From the NCBI RefSeq assembly GCF_018603515.1, contig NZ_JACATN010000004.1, positions 372,001-436,000 of the forward strand: a stretch of 64,000 nt of DNA, in the 5' to 3' direction. Below the pieces are notes generated by a model. That model had not been told where the DNA came from. It did no database searches and was given only the letters and a program-made list of their open reading frames with translations. The stretch comes from Zobellia barbeyronii. Lineage in GTDB: Bacteria; Bacteroidota; Bacteroidia; Flavobacteriales; Flavobacteriaceae. The position numbers and the translations under genes are program-made. This document shows, piece by piece, positions 1-8,212 of this stretch (within the stretch, counting starts at the first letter, position 1; each line of letters opens with the position of its first letter).

Positions 1-1368
1 CATATATACTCTGCTCCTGGAGAATATACAGTTTCTCTAACTAAAACTATTGGTAGCACAGTAAGTGACCCTATTACAAAAACTGTTATTATTTTTGACA
101 CTCCAAAGACACCTTCGGATATAGTTGAATATTATCAATGTACCAATACACCCAATAGTAATGGACTAGAGAAATTCAACCTCGCTAATATAAATTCTTC
201 AGTCAGTTTAGATACTAATCAAATTATAAACGTATTTTATTATAATGATTTGCCTAGTGCAGAGTTGGATACAACCAACGTAAATGCACTACCAATGGAG
301 TATAAAAACGTCGTACCAGATGAAATACTTGTAGCCAAAGTATTAAACCCAATTAGTTTATGCTATAGCTATGCAGAGGTAAAATTAAAAGTAAAACAAA
401 CCTTGACCTTAAACATCCCTAATCTTAAAGGATGCGCATTAGATGATGGTACGGGTGAGTTTCGTCTTGATTTAAAAAGACAGGCTATTCGTAATGACTT
501 GAATTTAACTGAAAACAGCACCATTCAATTTTATCTATCAGAGAACAAAGCACTTTTAGGATCCGGAGATTATTTACCTGACACCTTCACATCAAGCACT
601 AATACAATATTTGTTAGAGTAGAAAATGAAAATATCTGTTATGGTTCGGGTACATTCGATATCGAAATTGAACAATTCGAAATAGAACCTAACCAAGACG
701 TATTGCTCTGTGGTACTGATCAAGAAGGCACGACCTTAACATCTGGTATTAAAAATGAATCTAATACCAGCTACACCTACCTCTGGTCAACCGGTGAGAT
801 GACATCCACAATAAACACGACTCAGGAAGGAATCTATTTTGTAACTGTTACCAATGACACCGGGTGTTCCGCTACTAGCACTATTTCAGTCGAAAAAACC
901 GAGCTACCCAGTATTAAAAACATCAAGGTCTCAAATGATATTGTTGAAGTCATAATGAATAGTAATAGATTGTTTGAATACAGTTTAGAATATGATGGTA
1001 ACTATCAGCAAAGCAATATCTTCAAGAATGTTGCTACGGGCACCCATATCTTTTATGTTCGAAATATAGATAGATGTGGAATTACTTCGCAAGAAGTTTC
1101 TGTTTTAGCATATCCAAAATTCTTTACACCCAATGGCGACCAAAGTAATGACTATTGGCAAATAGAGGGATTCAGCTCTGAGAATCAAATAAGAGCTCGT
1201 ATTTCTATTTTTGATAGATTCGGAAGCCTTCTAGCGCAAATAGACCCCACTTCAAGAGGTTGGGACGGCAATTTCAACGGTCAACCTCTGCAATCTTCAG
1301 ATTACTGGTTCAGCGTATCATTAGCCAATGGAAGCCTGCTACGAGGCCATTTTACGTTAAAACGATAA
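1..1368 (+). CDS. Gliding motility-associated C-terminal (CHU_C) domain protein, 5' end outside window
   Basis: The frame is open from the first base of the window, so this is the C-terminal 455 residues of a longer protein. It consists of beta-rich, Thr/Asn-rich segments of the kind found in adhesin-like surface proteins, with paired cysteines (for example in LLCGTD and TGCSAT). It ends in a CHU_C type B sorting domain recognisable from FFTPNGDQSNDYW, FDRFGSLL, GWDGNFNG and the terminal RGHFTLKR. In this family the domain directs export by the type IX secretion system and cell-surface attachment. The esterase lipoprotein gene starts 8 bases after the stop, so the two are probably co-transcribed. 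The ligand is unknown. Confidence 0.88.
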   Translation, partial: HIYSAPGEYTVSLTKTIGSTVSDPITKTVIIFDTPKTPSDIVEYYQCTNTPNSNGLEKFNLANINSSVSLDTNQIINVFYYNDLPSAELDTTNVNALPMEYKNVVPDEILVAKVLNPISLCYSYAEVKLKVKQTLTLNIPNLKGCALDDGTGEFRLDLKRQAIRNDLNLTENSTIQFYLSENKALLGSGDYLPDTFTSSTNTIFVRVENENICYGSGTFDIEIEQFEIEPNQDVLLCGTDQEGTTLTSGIKNESNTSYTYLWSTGEMTSTINTTQEGIYFVTVTNDTGCSATSTISVEKTELPSIKNIKVSNDIVEVIMNSNRLFEYSLEYDGNYQQSNIFKNVATGTHIFYVRNIDRCGITSQEVSVLAYPKFFTPNGDQSNDYWQIEGFSSENQIRARISIFDRFGSLLAQIDPTSRGWDGNFNGQPLQSSDYWFSVSLANGSLLRGHFTLKR

Positions 1369-1376
1369 TATACATT

Positions 1377-2174
1377 ATGAAAACAATTAAGCTATTTATA
1401 ATTTCAATTATTTCAGTATCTACCATTCTCATTTCTTCATGCACTTCTGACTCTGCAGATGAGGAAGTAAAAGTAGTAGATATTACATTTGAAGACGTAG
1501 ACAAAAATTTTTCTGAACTGGTTGTTAACGAAGGTAATAACGATTACACCTTGGAAGTTCCAGACGGACTTTCTTGGAATTTTAGAGTAACTGCCCCCGA
1601 AACTTCAAGTGAAAAGAAACCTCTTTTTATTAATCTTCATGGCGCTGCCGGGGGGAGTCCAGATGCGCATAAAAATACATCTTGTTATTTAGAAACAGCT
1701 ACAGCTTCAATTAATGCCTATATAATAAGTCCGAACGGTGGAACAGATCTATGGTTTGAACCTATAAACCAATCCCAAGTTATGGGACTAACTACACTTG
1801 CCCTAAAATACTGGAATATTGACCCGGAGAAAGTAGTGGTAACAGGTTATAGCAATGGAGGCATTGGAAGCTGGTTCTTTGCAGAAACGCAACCTGATGT
1901 TTTTAGCGCAGGTATACCAATGGCTAGTTCTTACAATACTACAAACACAAATGGAGACGCTAGAAAAATTTCTACTCCATTATATGTGATTCATGGAGAG
2001 AATGACGAACTCTTTCCCTTATCCGAAACCCAAGCATGGGTAGACCAATCGATTGAAGCGGGAAGTACAATTGAATTTGTAGTAGCAGACGGTTTAACGC
2101 ACACGGAACTTTGTGAATACGCATCCTATTTTGAAGATGCTGTTGATTGGCTAACTACCTCCATCTGGGAATAG
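1377..2174 (+). CDS. Lipoprotein alpha/beta hydrolase (PHB depolymerase/feruloyl esterase-like)
   Basis: A 265-residue predicted outer-membrane lipoprotein. The chosen ATG gives a lipoprotein signal with lipobox LISSC (Cys22); the frame is open further upstream, but that part overlaps the preceding gene and has no signal. The hydrolase parts are an oxyanion-hole HGAAGG (88-93), a nucleophile elbow GYSNG (Ser159), a likely acid Asp210 in HGENDELF and a likely His242 in DGLTH. This layout matches secreted esterases related to poly(3-hydroxybutyrate) depolymerase and feruloyl/acetyl-xylan esterase (LpqC-like). Substrate cannot be read from sequence. It sits 8 bases after a CHU_C surface protein gene, so a role in surface polymer breakdown is an inference. 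Confidence 0.8.
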   Translation: MKTIKLFIISIISVSTILISSCTSDSADEEVKVVDITFEDVDKNFSELVVNEGNNDYTLEVPDGLSWNFRVTAPETSSEKKPLFINLHGAAGGSPDAHKNTSCYLETATASINAYIISPNGGTDLWFEPINQSQVMGLTTLALKYWNIDPEKVVVTGYSNGGIGSWFFAETQPDVFSAGIPMASSYNTTNTNGDARKISTPLYVIHGENDELFPLSETQAWVDQSIEAGSTIEFVVADGLTHTELCEYASYFEDAVDWLTTSIWE

Positions 2175-2221
2175 CCAAAGTATTGTCGGTGTTTTTCTGA
2201 ATAAAGCCACTTATTCTTATA

Positions 2222-2246
2222 ACAGAATCCAATAATTTAATTCTGT
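2222..2246. repeat. Inverted repeat ahead of the rlmB promoter
   Basis: ACAGAAT (2222-2228) and ATTCTGT (2240-2246) form a perfect 7-bp inverted repeat with an 11-base spacer, ending 7 bases before the rlmB -7 box. It could be an operator or a weak terminator for the esterase gene; there is no T-run. Confidence 0.35.
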
Positions 2247-2253
2247 AATAACC

Positions 2254-2261
2254 TATATTTG
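2254..2261 (+). promoter_or_regulatory. Bacteroidota -7 box for rlmB
   Basis: TATATTTG matches TAnnTTTG exactly and ends four bases before the rlmB ATG. No TTG -33 element is visible at the usual spacing. Transcription would begin at or next to the start codon, so the message may be leaderless. Confidence 0.5.
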
Positions 2262-2265
2262 CGCC

Positions 2266-3012
2266 ATGGACAAAACAACTCAGATTTACGGTATACGTGC
2301 GGTCATAGAAGCTATAAATGCTAATGAACCTATAGACAAGGTCTTTGTCCAAAAAGGTCTTAAAGGCGATCTATCGCGTGAACTTGAAGGGATAATCCGT
2401 AAAAACGGAATTAACACCTCTTATGTACCTATTGAAAAACTGAATAGGTTAACGCAAAACAACCACCAAGGTGTTGTTGCCAATATTTCTCCTATTACTT
2501 TTTACGAACTTGAAGAACTTGTTGAATCTGTCATAGCAGATAAGAAAGCCCCTTTATTTCTACTATTAGACCAACTTTCTGATGTTCGTAATTTTGGGGC
2601 TATTATAAGAACAGCGGAATGTACCGGAGTTGATGGTATTATTATTCAGAAAAAAGGTGCTGCTCCCGTAACTGCAGATACCATTAAGACTTCTGCCGGT
2701 GCCGCTTTTAAAGTGCCTATTGCAAAAGTAGACCACATTAAAGATGCCGTTTATTACTTACAGGCAAGTGGTATAAGCGTGGTTGGTGCTACCGAGAAAA
2801 CGGAAACCTCCGTTTATGATGTTAACTTTACAGGACCATCGGCTATTATAATGGGTTCTGAAGATAGAGGCATCTCCCCCTCTACTCTAAAGGCTGCGGA
2901 CCATCTTGCTAAGTTGCCTTTATTGGGTGAAATTGAGTCTTTGAATGTTTCTGTTGCTTGTGCCGTATTTTTATATGAAGCGGTTAGACAAAGAACTGTA
3001 GCTAAGTCTTAA
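2266..3012 (+). CDS. rlmB: 23S rRNA 2'-O-ribose methyltransferase RlmB-like (SpoU family)
   Basis: A 248-residue SpoU/TrmH-class SAM-dependent enzyme. RlmB methylates the 2'-OH of G2251 in 23S rRNA (E. coli numbering). An N-terminal substrate-binding domain (about 1-75) precedes the knotted SPOUT domain with its three motifs: N109-F-G-A-I-I-R115-T (motif 1), MGSEDRGI at 196-203 (motif 2) and LPLLGEIESLNVSVA at about 217-231 (motif 3). Length is normal for the family. The ATG at 2266 lies directly after a -7 box. The gene converges on the rhomboid gene with only 32 bases between the stops. Family assignment is firm; the exact target nucleotide is assumed from homology. Confidence 0.92.
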   Translation: MDKTTQIYGIRAVIEAINANEPIDKVFVQKGLKGDLSRELEGIIRKNGINTSYVPIEKLNRLTQNNHQGVVANISPITFYELEELVESVIADKKAPLFLLLDQLSDVRNFGAIIRTAECTGVDGIIIQKKGAAPVTADTIKTSAGAAFKVPIAKVDHIKDAVYYLQASGISVVGATEKTETSVYDVNFTGPSAIIMGSEDRGISPSTLKAADHLAKLPLLGEIESLNVSVACAVFLYEAVRQRTVAKS

Positions 3013-3044
3013 TCTTAAGCAACTTTATAAAATATAGTTTACTC

Positions 3045-3818
3045 CTATTCTAGAGAATCGTTCTCTTTATTCTCTTTATAGTGGTATGTAATTTGGATTC
3101 CCTCGTTTGGAATGACTTCTTTGGGTGGTAATTCTATAAAATTCCCATTTTCATCAAACTGTCTCAGAAACGCATCTGCTTCTTCATCGTAATCCTCTTT
3201 TTCCCAATCGTATTTTTTTACGGGCGGTACTTCGGTTTTCAACGTAAATGCTAATAGAAGTCCTCCAAGAAACCCTCCTAAATGACCTTCCCAAGAAATT
3301 CCATCTTCAACCGGAAAAATATACCACAGCATACTTCCGTAAATAAAAACTACAATTAAGGACAATGCTACTAACCGATAGTGCTTAGTGAAAATTCCCT
3401 TAAAAAATATAAAACTTGCTAAAAGGTAAATAACACCACTGGCACCAATATGATATGAAGGTCTGCCCATTGCCCAAGTAAACAAACCGGAAATTAAAAT
3501 ACCGATTAAAAGTACTCTCAGCGCGATACTTCTATAGAAATAAAACAACGATGCAGTCAAAATGGCCAACGGAATAGTATTATTATAGAGATGTTCTAGC
3601 GAACCATGAATAAACGGACTAAAAATAATGCCTTTTAAGCCCGAAACTCGCTGTGGGTATATGCCATAGTCATTTAGGTTAATTTTGAAGCGTAATTCAA
3701 CCCAAAACACAGCCCATATAGCAATCACTGCCAACAAAGGGGCAATAATGACACTATTGGTAAATTTAAAATAGGTGTTTTCAGACATAGATTCTAAAAT
3801 TAGCAATAAGTTGGCCAA
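3045..3818 (-). CDS. Rhomboid family intramembrane serine protease
   Basis: A 257-residue polytopic membrane protein with the rhomboid catalytic signature: HLxxN at 76-80, nucleophile Ser127 in GASG (125-128) and catalytic His179 in EGHLGG. About six hydrophobic helices lie between 22 and 193, followed by a hydrophilic, acidic C-terminal tail (194-257). Rhomboids cleave single-pass membrane proteins within or near the bilayer. A second possible start is Met11 (position 3788). A 12-bp palindrome, AGTTGGCCAACT at 3809-3820, overlaps the upstream start. Substrates are unknown. Confidence 0.9.
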   Translation of the reverse strand: MANLLLILESMSENTYFKFTNSVIIAPLLAVIAIWAVFWVELRFKINLNDYGIYPQRVSGLKGIIFSPFIHGSLEHLYNNTIPLAILTASLFYFYRSIALRVLLIGILISGLFTWAMGRPSYHIGASGVIYLLASFIFFKGIFTKHYRLVALSLIVVFIYGSMLWYIFPVEDGISWEGHLGGFLGGLLLAFTLKTEVPPVKKYDWEKEDYDEEADAFLRQFDENGNFIELPPKEVIPNEGIQITYHYKENKENDSLE

Positions 3819-3922
3819 CTCTTACCGGACTGCTAAATAGTCACGTATTGAAGACAAGCGCCCAACTTGTAAAAAAGCACGTTTGCCTTTCTATATGAAA
3901 CAATCTTCTGCCAACTTTATTA

Positions 3923-3930
3923 TACTTTTG
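3923..3930 (+). promoter_or_regulatory. Bacteroidota -7 box for rarA
   Basis: TACTTTTG fits TAnnTTTG and ends four bases before the rarA ATG, the same geometry as at rlmB. No good TTG -33 element is seen. A leaderless or nearly leaderless transcript is predicted. Confidence 0.5.
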
Positions 3931-3934
3931 CACT

Positions 3935-5212
3935 ATGAACGAACCTTTAGCTGAACGCATTCGCCCTAAAACCTTAGAGGACTATATTAGCCAGAACCAT
4001 TTGGTGGGTAAAGAAGGCTCTTTAACAAACCAAATCAAAAGAGGCATTATCCCTTCCCTGATTCTCTGGGGACCTCCTGGGACGGGTAAAACCACTTTGG
4101 CCAATATTATCGCAACAGAAAGTCAGCGCCCTTTCTACGTGCTGAGCGCAATTAATAGCGGAGTTAAAGATATTCGTGAAGTAATAGAGAAGGCAAAGAA
4201 AAGTGGAGGGTTATTCACAGCAAAAAACCCAATTTTATTTATTGATGAGATACATCGTTTTAGTAAATCACAACAAGATTCGCTTTTAGCAGCTGTAGAA
4301 AAAGGTTGGGTAACATTGATTGGTGCCACTACTGAGAACCCCAGTTTTGAAGTCATTCCGGCACTCCTATCGCGTTGTCAAGTTTATATTTTGAATGCCT
4401 TTGGAAAAGATGACTTAGAAAATCTTATTAAAAGGGCCATTAAAGAGGATAAATACCTTCAGTCAAAAAAAATAAATTTAAAAGAGACCGAGGCTCTTAT
4501 GAGACTCTCTGGTGGTGATGGACGAAAATTACTGAATATTTTTGAGCTCGTGGTAAATTCCGAACCCGGAGATACTATAGTAATTACTGACAAGCTCGTT
4601 ATGAGCAAGGTTCAAAAGAATACGGTACTCTATGATAAAACGGGGGAACAACACTACGATATTGTTTCAGCTTTTATAAAATCTATTCGTGGAAGTGATC
4701 CTAATGGTGCCGTTTATTGGCTGGCTAGAATGATTGAAGGTGGGGAAGACATAAAATTCATTGCCAGAAGGCTTCTTATTTCAGCTTCTGAAGATATTGG
4801 CCTTGCCAACCCTACTGCTTTGGTTATTGCCAATAATGCTTTTCAAGCGGTTACTACAATAGGATATCCCGAGGCTAGTATTATTTTAAGTCAGTGTGCA
4901 GTATACCTAGCGACGTCTCCAAAAAGTAATGCCAGTTATATGGCAATTAAAAAGGCACAGCAAAAAGTTAGAGAAACCGGAGACCTTTCTGTACCTCTAC
5001 CCTTGCGAAATGCGCCTACCAAATTAATGAAAGATTTAGGCTATGGTGCCGAATATCAATACGCCCATGATTACGAAAACAACTTCGTAAATGCAGAGTT
5101 TCTTCCTGAGGAAATATCGGGAACACCATTTTATCAGCCCGGAAATAACTCCCGCGAAAATGCGATTAAAGAATTTTTAAAGAATAGATGGAAAGGTAAG
5201 TATGACCATTAA
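3935..5212 (+). CDS. rarA: Replication-associated recombination protein A (AAA+ ATPase)
   Basis: A 425-residue AAA+ ATPase of the RarA/MgsA/WRNIP1 family, which acts at stalled replication forks and is related to clamp-loader subunits. Walker A is GPPGTGKT (46-53), Walker B is LFIDEI (101-106), sensor 1 lies in GATTENPSF and the likely arginine finger in LLSRC. The C-terminal half holds the tetramerisation region (IRGSDPNGAVYWLARM, SEDIGLANP). Length is normal. Its stop codon overlaps that of the convergent gene downstream (shared TTAA, 5209-5212). Confidence 0.95.
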   Translation: MNEPLAERIRPKTLEDYISQNHLVGKEGSLTNQIKRGIIPSLILWGPPGTGKTTLANIIATESQRPFYVLSAINSGVKDIREVIEKAKKSGGLFTAKNPILFIDEIHRFSKSQQDSLLAAVEKGWVTLIGATTENPSFEVIPALLSRCQVYILNAFGKDDLENLIKRAIKEDKYLQSKKINLKETEALMRLSGGDGRKLLNIFELVVNSEPGDTIVITDKLVMSKVQKNTVLYDKTGEQHYDIVSAFIKSIRGSDPNGAVYWLARMIEGGEDIKFIARRLLISASEDIGLANPTALVIANNAFQAVTTIGYPEASIILSQCAVYLATSPKSNASYMAIKKAQQKVRETGDLSVPLPLRNAPTKLMKDLGYGAEYQYAHDYENNFVNAEFLPEEISGTPFYQPGNNSRENAIKEFLKNRWKGKYDH

Positions 5213-6093
5213 AACTTAACGGTCAATTCTTCTGTTTTTAGTTTTCCATCAACATATTGCTCAAAAAACCATTTTCCGCCTTGCTCATAAACTACTCCAT
5301 TTTCACTATCGCCCTCGGCTATAAAGTGATTTGGCAAAGAAGTCTTGAATATTTTTAATTGAATTTTTGGCGTACTATCTACCAACTGAAATCCGTTTGG
5401 GATTTCTTGTGCGTAAAGTGCACCCTTCGCAGATTTTTCTGCGTTAATCACAACACTAGATGCAGTTGGAACCGCAGATGGCGCTTGAACAGAACTATTT
5501 AAGTTAGAAGGCTTCGGTCTGTTATCTTTATAGCTTTGATTTTCTCTTGTAGCTTCTTGCTGAACCATAGGCTGTTTATTTTTTGGCTCGTAAGATTCTG
5601 GCTTTTCTTCTATCTGCTTTACATCGTTTTGCATGCTTACGCTTACGGGCTCAGTTTTATCGGCCTTACCATTATAACTATAGCTAACAGTATTTAATGA
5701 CTTAAAGGCATTTCTTAAAGCCTCTCCGTATGCGGACTTATAGTCCTTTTCCTTACTCTTGCCTATAGCAGTTGCGTAAACTTCCTCTCCTTTACAATTC
5801 TCTAGGACAACACTTGTTTTAGTAGAAAACATTGACGAATCATCTATGAGATTTGCCGTTAACCCTAAACACCTATTATTGTTTAATTCGCTTGGTAATT
5901 CATCCTCATAAACCGTCTGAAACCCTTCTTCGGTAAATAGATATTTCACCAAAGTACTGGTCTGGTATTGATTAACCTTTTTGAAGCCGTCAAACTTCTT
6001 AGGAACAATAATATACTTGTAATCATTAAGTTGCTCTTGGGCCATACCAATTAGGCTTACCATGAAAAAACAGGTTAGGAATATATGCTTCAC
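5209..6093 (-). CDS. Secreted hypothetical protein with a signal peptide
   Basis: A 294-residue protein I cannot assign to a named function. A signal peptide is clear (residues 1-19, ending IGMAQ). The first mature domain (about 20-140) is followed by a low-complexity Pro/Ser/Gln/Lys linker (about 150-215) and a small C-terminal domain (about 225-294) with alternating hydrophobic strands ending in ELTVKF. Two cysteines, Cys75 in NNRCLG and Cys100 in ENCKGE, could form a periplasmic disulphide. The gene lies 84 bases downstream of the DUF5723 gene, so it may be the last gene of that envelope operon. Confidence 0.7.
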   Translation of the reverse strand: MKHIFLTCFFMVSLIGMAQEQLNDYKYIIVPKKFDGFKKVNQYQTSTLVKYLFTEEGFQTVYEDELPSELNNNRCLGLTANLIDDSSMFSTKTSVVLENCKGEEVYATAIGKSKEKDYKSAYGEALRNAFKSLNTVSYSYNGKADKTEPVSVSMQNDVKQIEEKPESYEPKNKQPMVQQEATRENQSYKDNRPKPSNLNSSVQAPSAVPTASSVVINAEKSAKGALYAQEIPNGFQLVDSTPKIQLKIFKTSLPNHFIAEGDSENGVVYEQGGKWFFEQYVDGKLKTEELTVKF

Positions 6094-6177
6094 AATCTTT
6101 GTATTTAATATTTGTAATTAGGAAGATGAAAAAAGCGTGCCAAACCTTGAAGTTGTTCGTTAATTGGCACTACAATA

Positions 6178-7608
6178 TCATTTCTTGCCCCAAGATATGA
6201 TATTTAATCCTAACTGAAAAGAAGCATAATTACTATCTGCTAAATTGCCGTACGATAGTAAATTATCGGCCATAGCATAAATATTTACAGGTCCTGCTTG
6301 TAGAGAAAGCCCTAAGCCTACATTAGAATAGGAGAACTTGTCTATAGTGTAAGTAGTTTTAATACTCATAAAGTTACCAAAGCGTCTTTGATAAAAACCG
6401 GTTAAAGCCACTTGTGGTCCTCTTGGTCTATTAATAACATACAACTGTCCACCAACACTATTCACATATTTGGCTCGCGCTCGGTTGCTTGAAGCATTTA
6501 CACCACAAGCACAATTTGCTCTGTTATCTACATGCTCTCCAAAATTATAACGCAAAGAGCTATATAATTTTGTGGGCCTAAAAGCTATATAACTATCGGC
6601 ATTGTCCTCAAATGGCACAAAACCTTCAACATCATCAACAAGATCCTGCCAAAAATCTGCATTGGGATCCGCTGCGGCATCTGGCAAAATAATTTCTATT
6701 CCCTCTATTGTAGCCTTTCCGTTTAAAGTGTAGTTTTTTATATCCTTTGAATGATAAATAAAGCCTAAGTCTAAAAGACTACCTGTAAAGACAAGCTGAT
6801 CACTTAGTTGATATGTAAACCCTAAATCAACCCCTACACCTAGGTTTCCTCCAAAAAATGCTCTTTTTGTAATCGTGCTTCCAAGCGTTCCATCATCTGA
6901 AGCATCTTTTAATCCGTTAAGTCCTGAAGTACGTAATTGCATGTCCGCTTCAATAGTACTGGAGTAGATATTGTTTACGCCTTCTTTAGTAATAAAAGTA
7001 CCTTGGTTCTTTGTTGAGTTGAAATCAAAAATGCTAGAGTAGATTTTACCTCTTACTCCTATAGTGAGTTCATTATCTATTTTTTTATTTAGACCAATAT
7101 GAAATACATTCATCATCTCGCCTCTTGTTTTAAGGTGACCTAAATCAAAAGGTTGATTAAGCTTATCCGCATTACCATCAAAAGCCAAAATGGCATAATC
7201 TTGAAACCAATAACCAATGGCATCGCCTTCAATATACATTCCTCCAGTATAGAAGTTATCAGGATTTTTACCTCGAAAGCCAAAATTCAGAAGTTCAATT
7301 TGAAATGTACCACTTAGTTCATCGCGCGCATTCATACCATAAATAGCGCGATCTCTTATTTTATCGTTAATATCCAGGCCATCATTGGCAAAAATATCAT
7401 TAACAGAAAGTCCACTTGAACCCGCTTGAAGTGACATCCCTGATAATAATGGAACTCCGGCATACCACTGAAAATCTGTATCAACACCCGGATTAATCAT
7501 TGCCGATTGAGGAATCTCAACAAAATCATACAGCAACTGCTTGTTCTGTCCGAACATAGCAAAGCATGTCCAGAAAAGGACTATAGAAAGTATTTTAGAG
7601 GCTCTCAT
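6178..7608 (-). CDS. DUF5723 family outer-membrane protein
   Basis: A 476-residue predicted beta-barrel protein with a signal peptide (1-20, ending MFGQ). The mature N-terminus has the DUF5723 pattern of short amphipathic strands after NPGVDTDFQW, and the C-terminus ends in the strand LGLNIISWGKK. The central GVDLGFTYQLSDQLVFTGSL resembles other barrel strands of the family. An NCACG motif in a likely surface or plug loop is unusual. The start codon overlaps the stop of the upstream lipoprotein gene (ATGA, 7605-7608), indicating translational coupling. A second DUF5723-type gene begins at 63208. The function of the family is not established. Confidence 0.78.
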   Translation of the reverse strand: MRASKILSIVLFWTCFAMFGQNKQLLYDFVEIPQSAMINPGVDTDFQWYAGVPLLSGMSLQAGSSGLSVNDIFANDGLDINDKIRDRAIYGMNARDELSGTFQIELLNFGFRGKNPDNFYTGGMYIEGDAIGYWFQDYAILAFDGNADKLNQPFDLGHLKTRGEMMNVFHIGLNKKIDNELTIGVRGKIYSSIFDFNSTKNQGTFITKEGVNNIYSSTIEADMQLRTSGLNGLKDASDDGTLGSTITKRAFFGGNLGVGVDLGFTYQLSDQLVFTGSLLDLGFIYHSKDIKNYTLNGKATIEGIEIILPDAAADPNADFWQDLVDDVEGFVPFEDNADSYIAFRPTKLYSSLRYNFGEHVDNRANCACGVNASSNRARAKYVNSVGGQLYVINRPRGPQVALTGFYQRRFGNFMSIKTTYTIDKFSYSNVGLGLSLQAGPVNIYAMADNLLSYGNLADSNYASFQLGLNIISWGKK

Positions 7609-8156
7609 TGAATAATTTCCAATCTAAATTTTCCGCTGGACTTTAAGATAACCTTAGGTTCGGCCAAAGTTGAAGTACTTTGAGTCCCACTTACGTTAGT
7701 AGCCTCTACGCGTATACTTGAAGTATTTTTAATAATGTCTATACTACGGCCTGAATTACCGTAAGCAATATCTATTTGCTGCATTTCCATTGGAGCAGGC
7801 GCTACAGGAATGATTACTGTATCAAGAACATTGCCGTCTAAATCCAATAATTCTATGGAAACACTTAATTCTGATTCGGTAGTATTCTCTACTATATAGG
7901 TGATTGTTCCATCAAGAACACGTTTTGAGAAAACATCTGAACTAAAAGCATCAAAATTAAACTCCTGGTTAATTACATTAGTTTGTGTTGAAGCGTTTAC
8001 CAAAGATTCCGGGGCTTCTACATAAAGAATGCTCGCTTCAATTGTTGGTGTTACTCCTATCTCATCAAATTGATTAAAATCCTGATCCTCAATACACGAA
8101 AAAAGTGTGAGGCAGGATAACATGCAAAGCAAAATGGATTTTATAAATCTTATCAT
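7605..8156 (-). CDS. Hypothetical lipoprotein coupled to the DUF5723 protein
   Basis: A 183-residue predicted lipoprotein of unknown function. I chose the ATG at 8156 because it begins a clean lipoprotein signal (MIRFIKSILLCMLSCL) with lipobox LTLFSC; an upstream in-frame ATG (8189) would add 11 residues before the signal. The mature part looks all-beta, with repeated Thr/Ser/Val strands and a C-terminal KSSGKFRLEIIQ. Its last four bases overlap the start of the DUF5723 gene, so the two are probably made together and may form an outer-membrane lipoprotein-barrel pair (inference). Confidence 0.72.
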   Translation of the reverse strand: MIRFIKSILLCMLSCLTLFSCIEDQDFNQFDEIGVTPTIEASILYVEAPESLVNASTQTNVINQEFNFDAFSSDVFSKRVLDGTITYIVENTTESELSVSIELLDLDGNVLDTVIIPVAPAPMEMQQIDIAYGNSGRSIDIIKNTSSIRVEATNVSGTQSTSTLAEPKVILKSSGKFRLEIIQ

Positions 8157-8212
8157 GGCAAAACCATACACTGGCCTTAGTTGGCGCAAATGTGGTGTTA
8201 CTTATAATAACT

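Noticed and set aside
3052-3066. Hairpin AGAGAA/TTCTCT as a terminator for rlmB
   Set aside because: The stem is 6 bp, lies inside the coding end of the rhomboid gene and has no T-run.
3809-3820. Palindrome AGTTGGCCAACT at the rhomboid start as an operator
   Set aside because: A single 12-bp palindrome overlapping a possible start codon is not enough evidence for a binding site.
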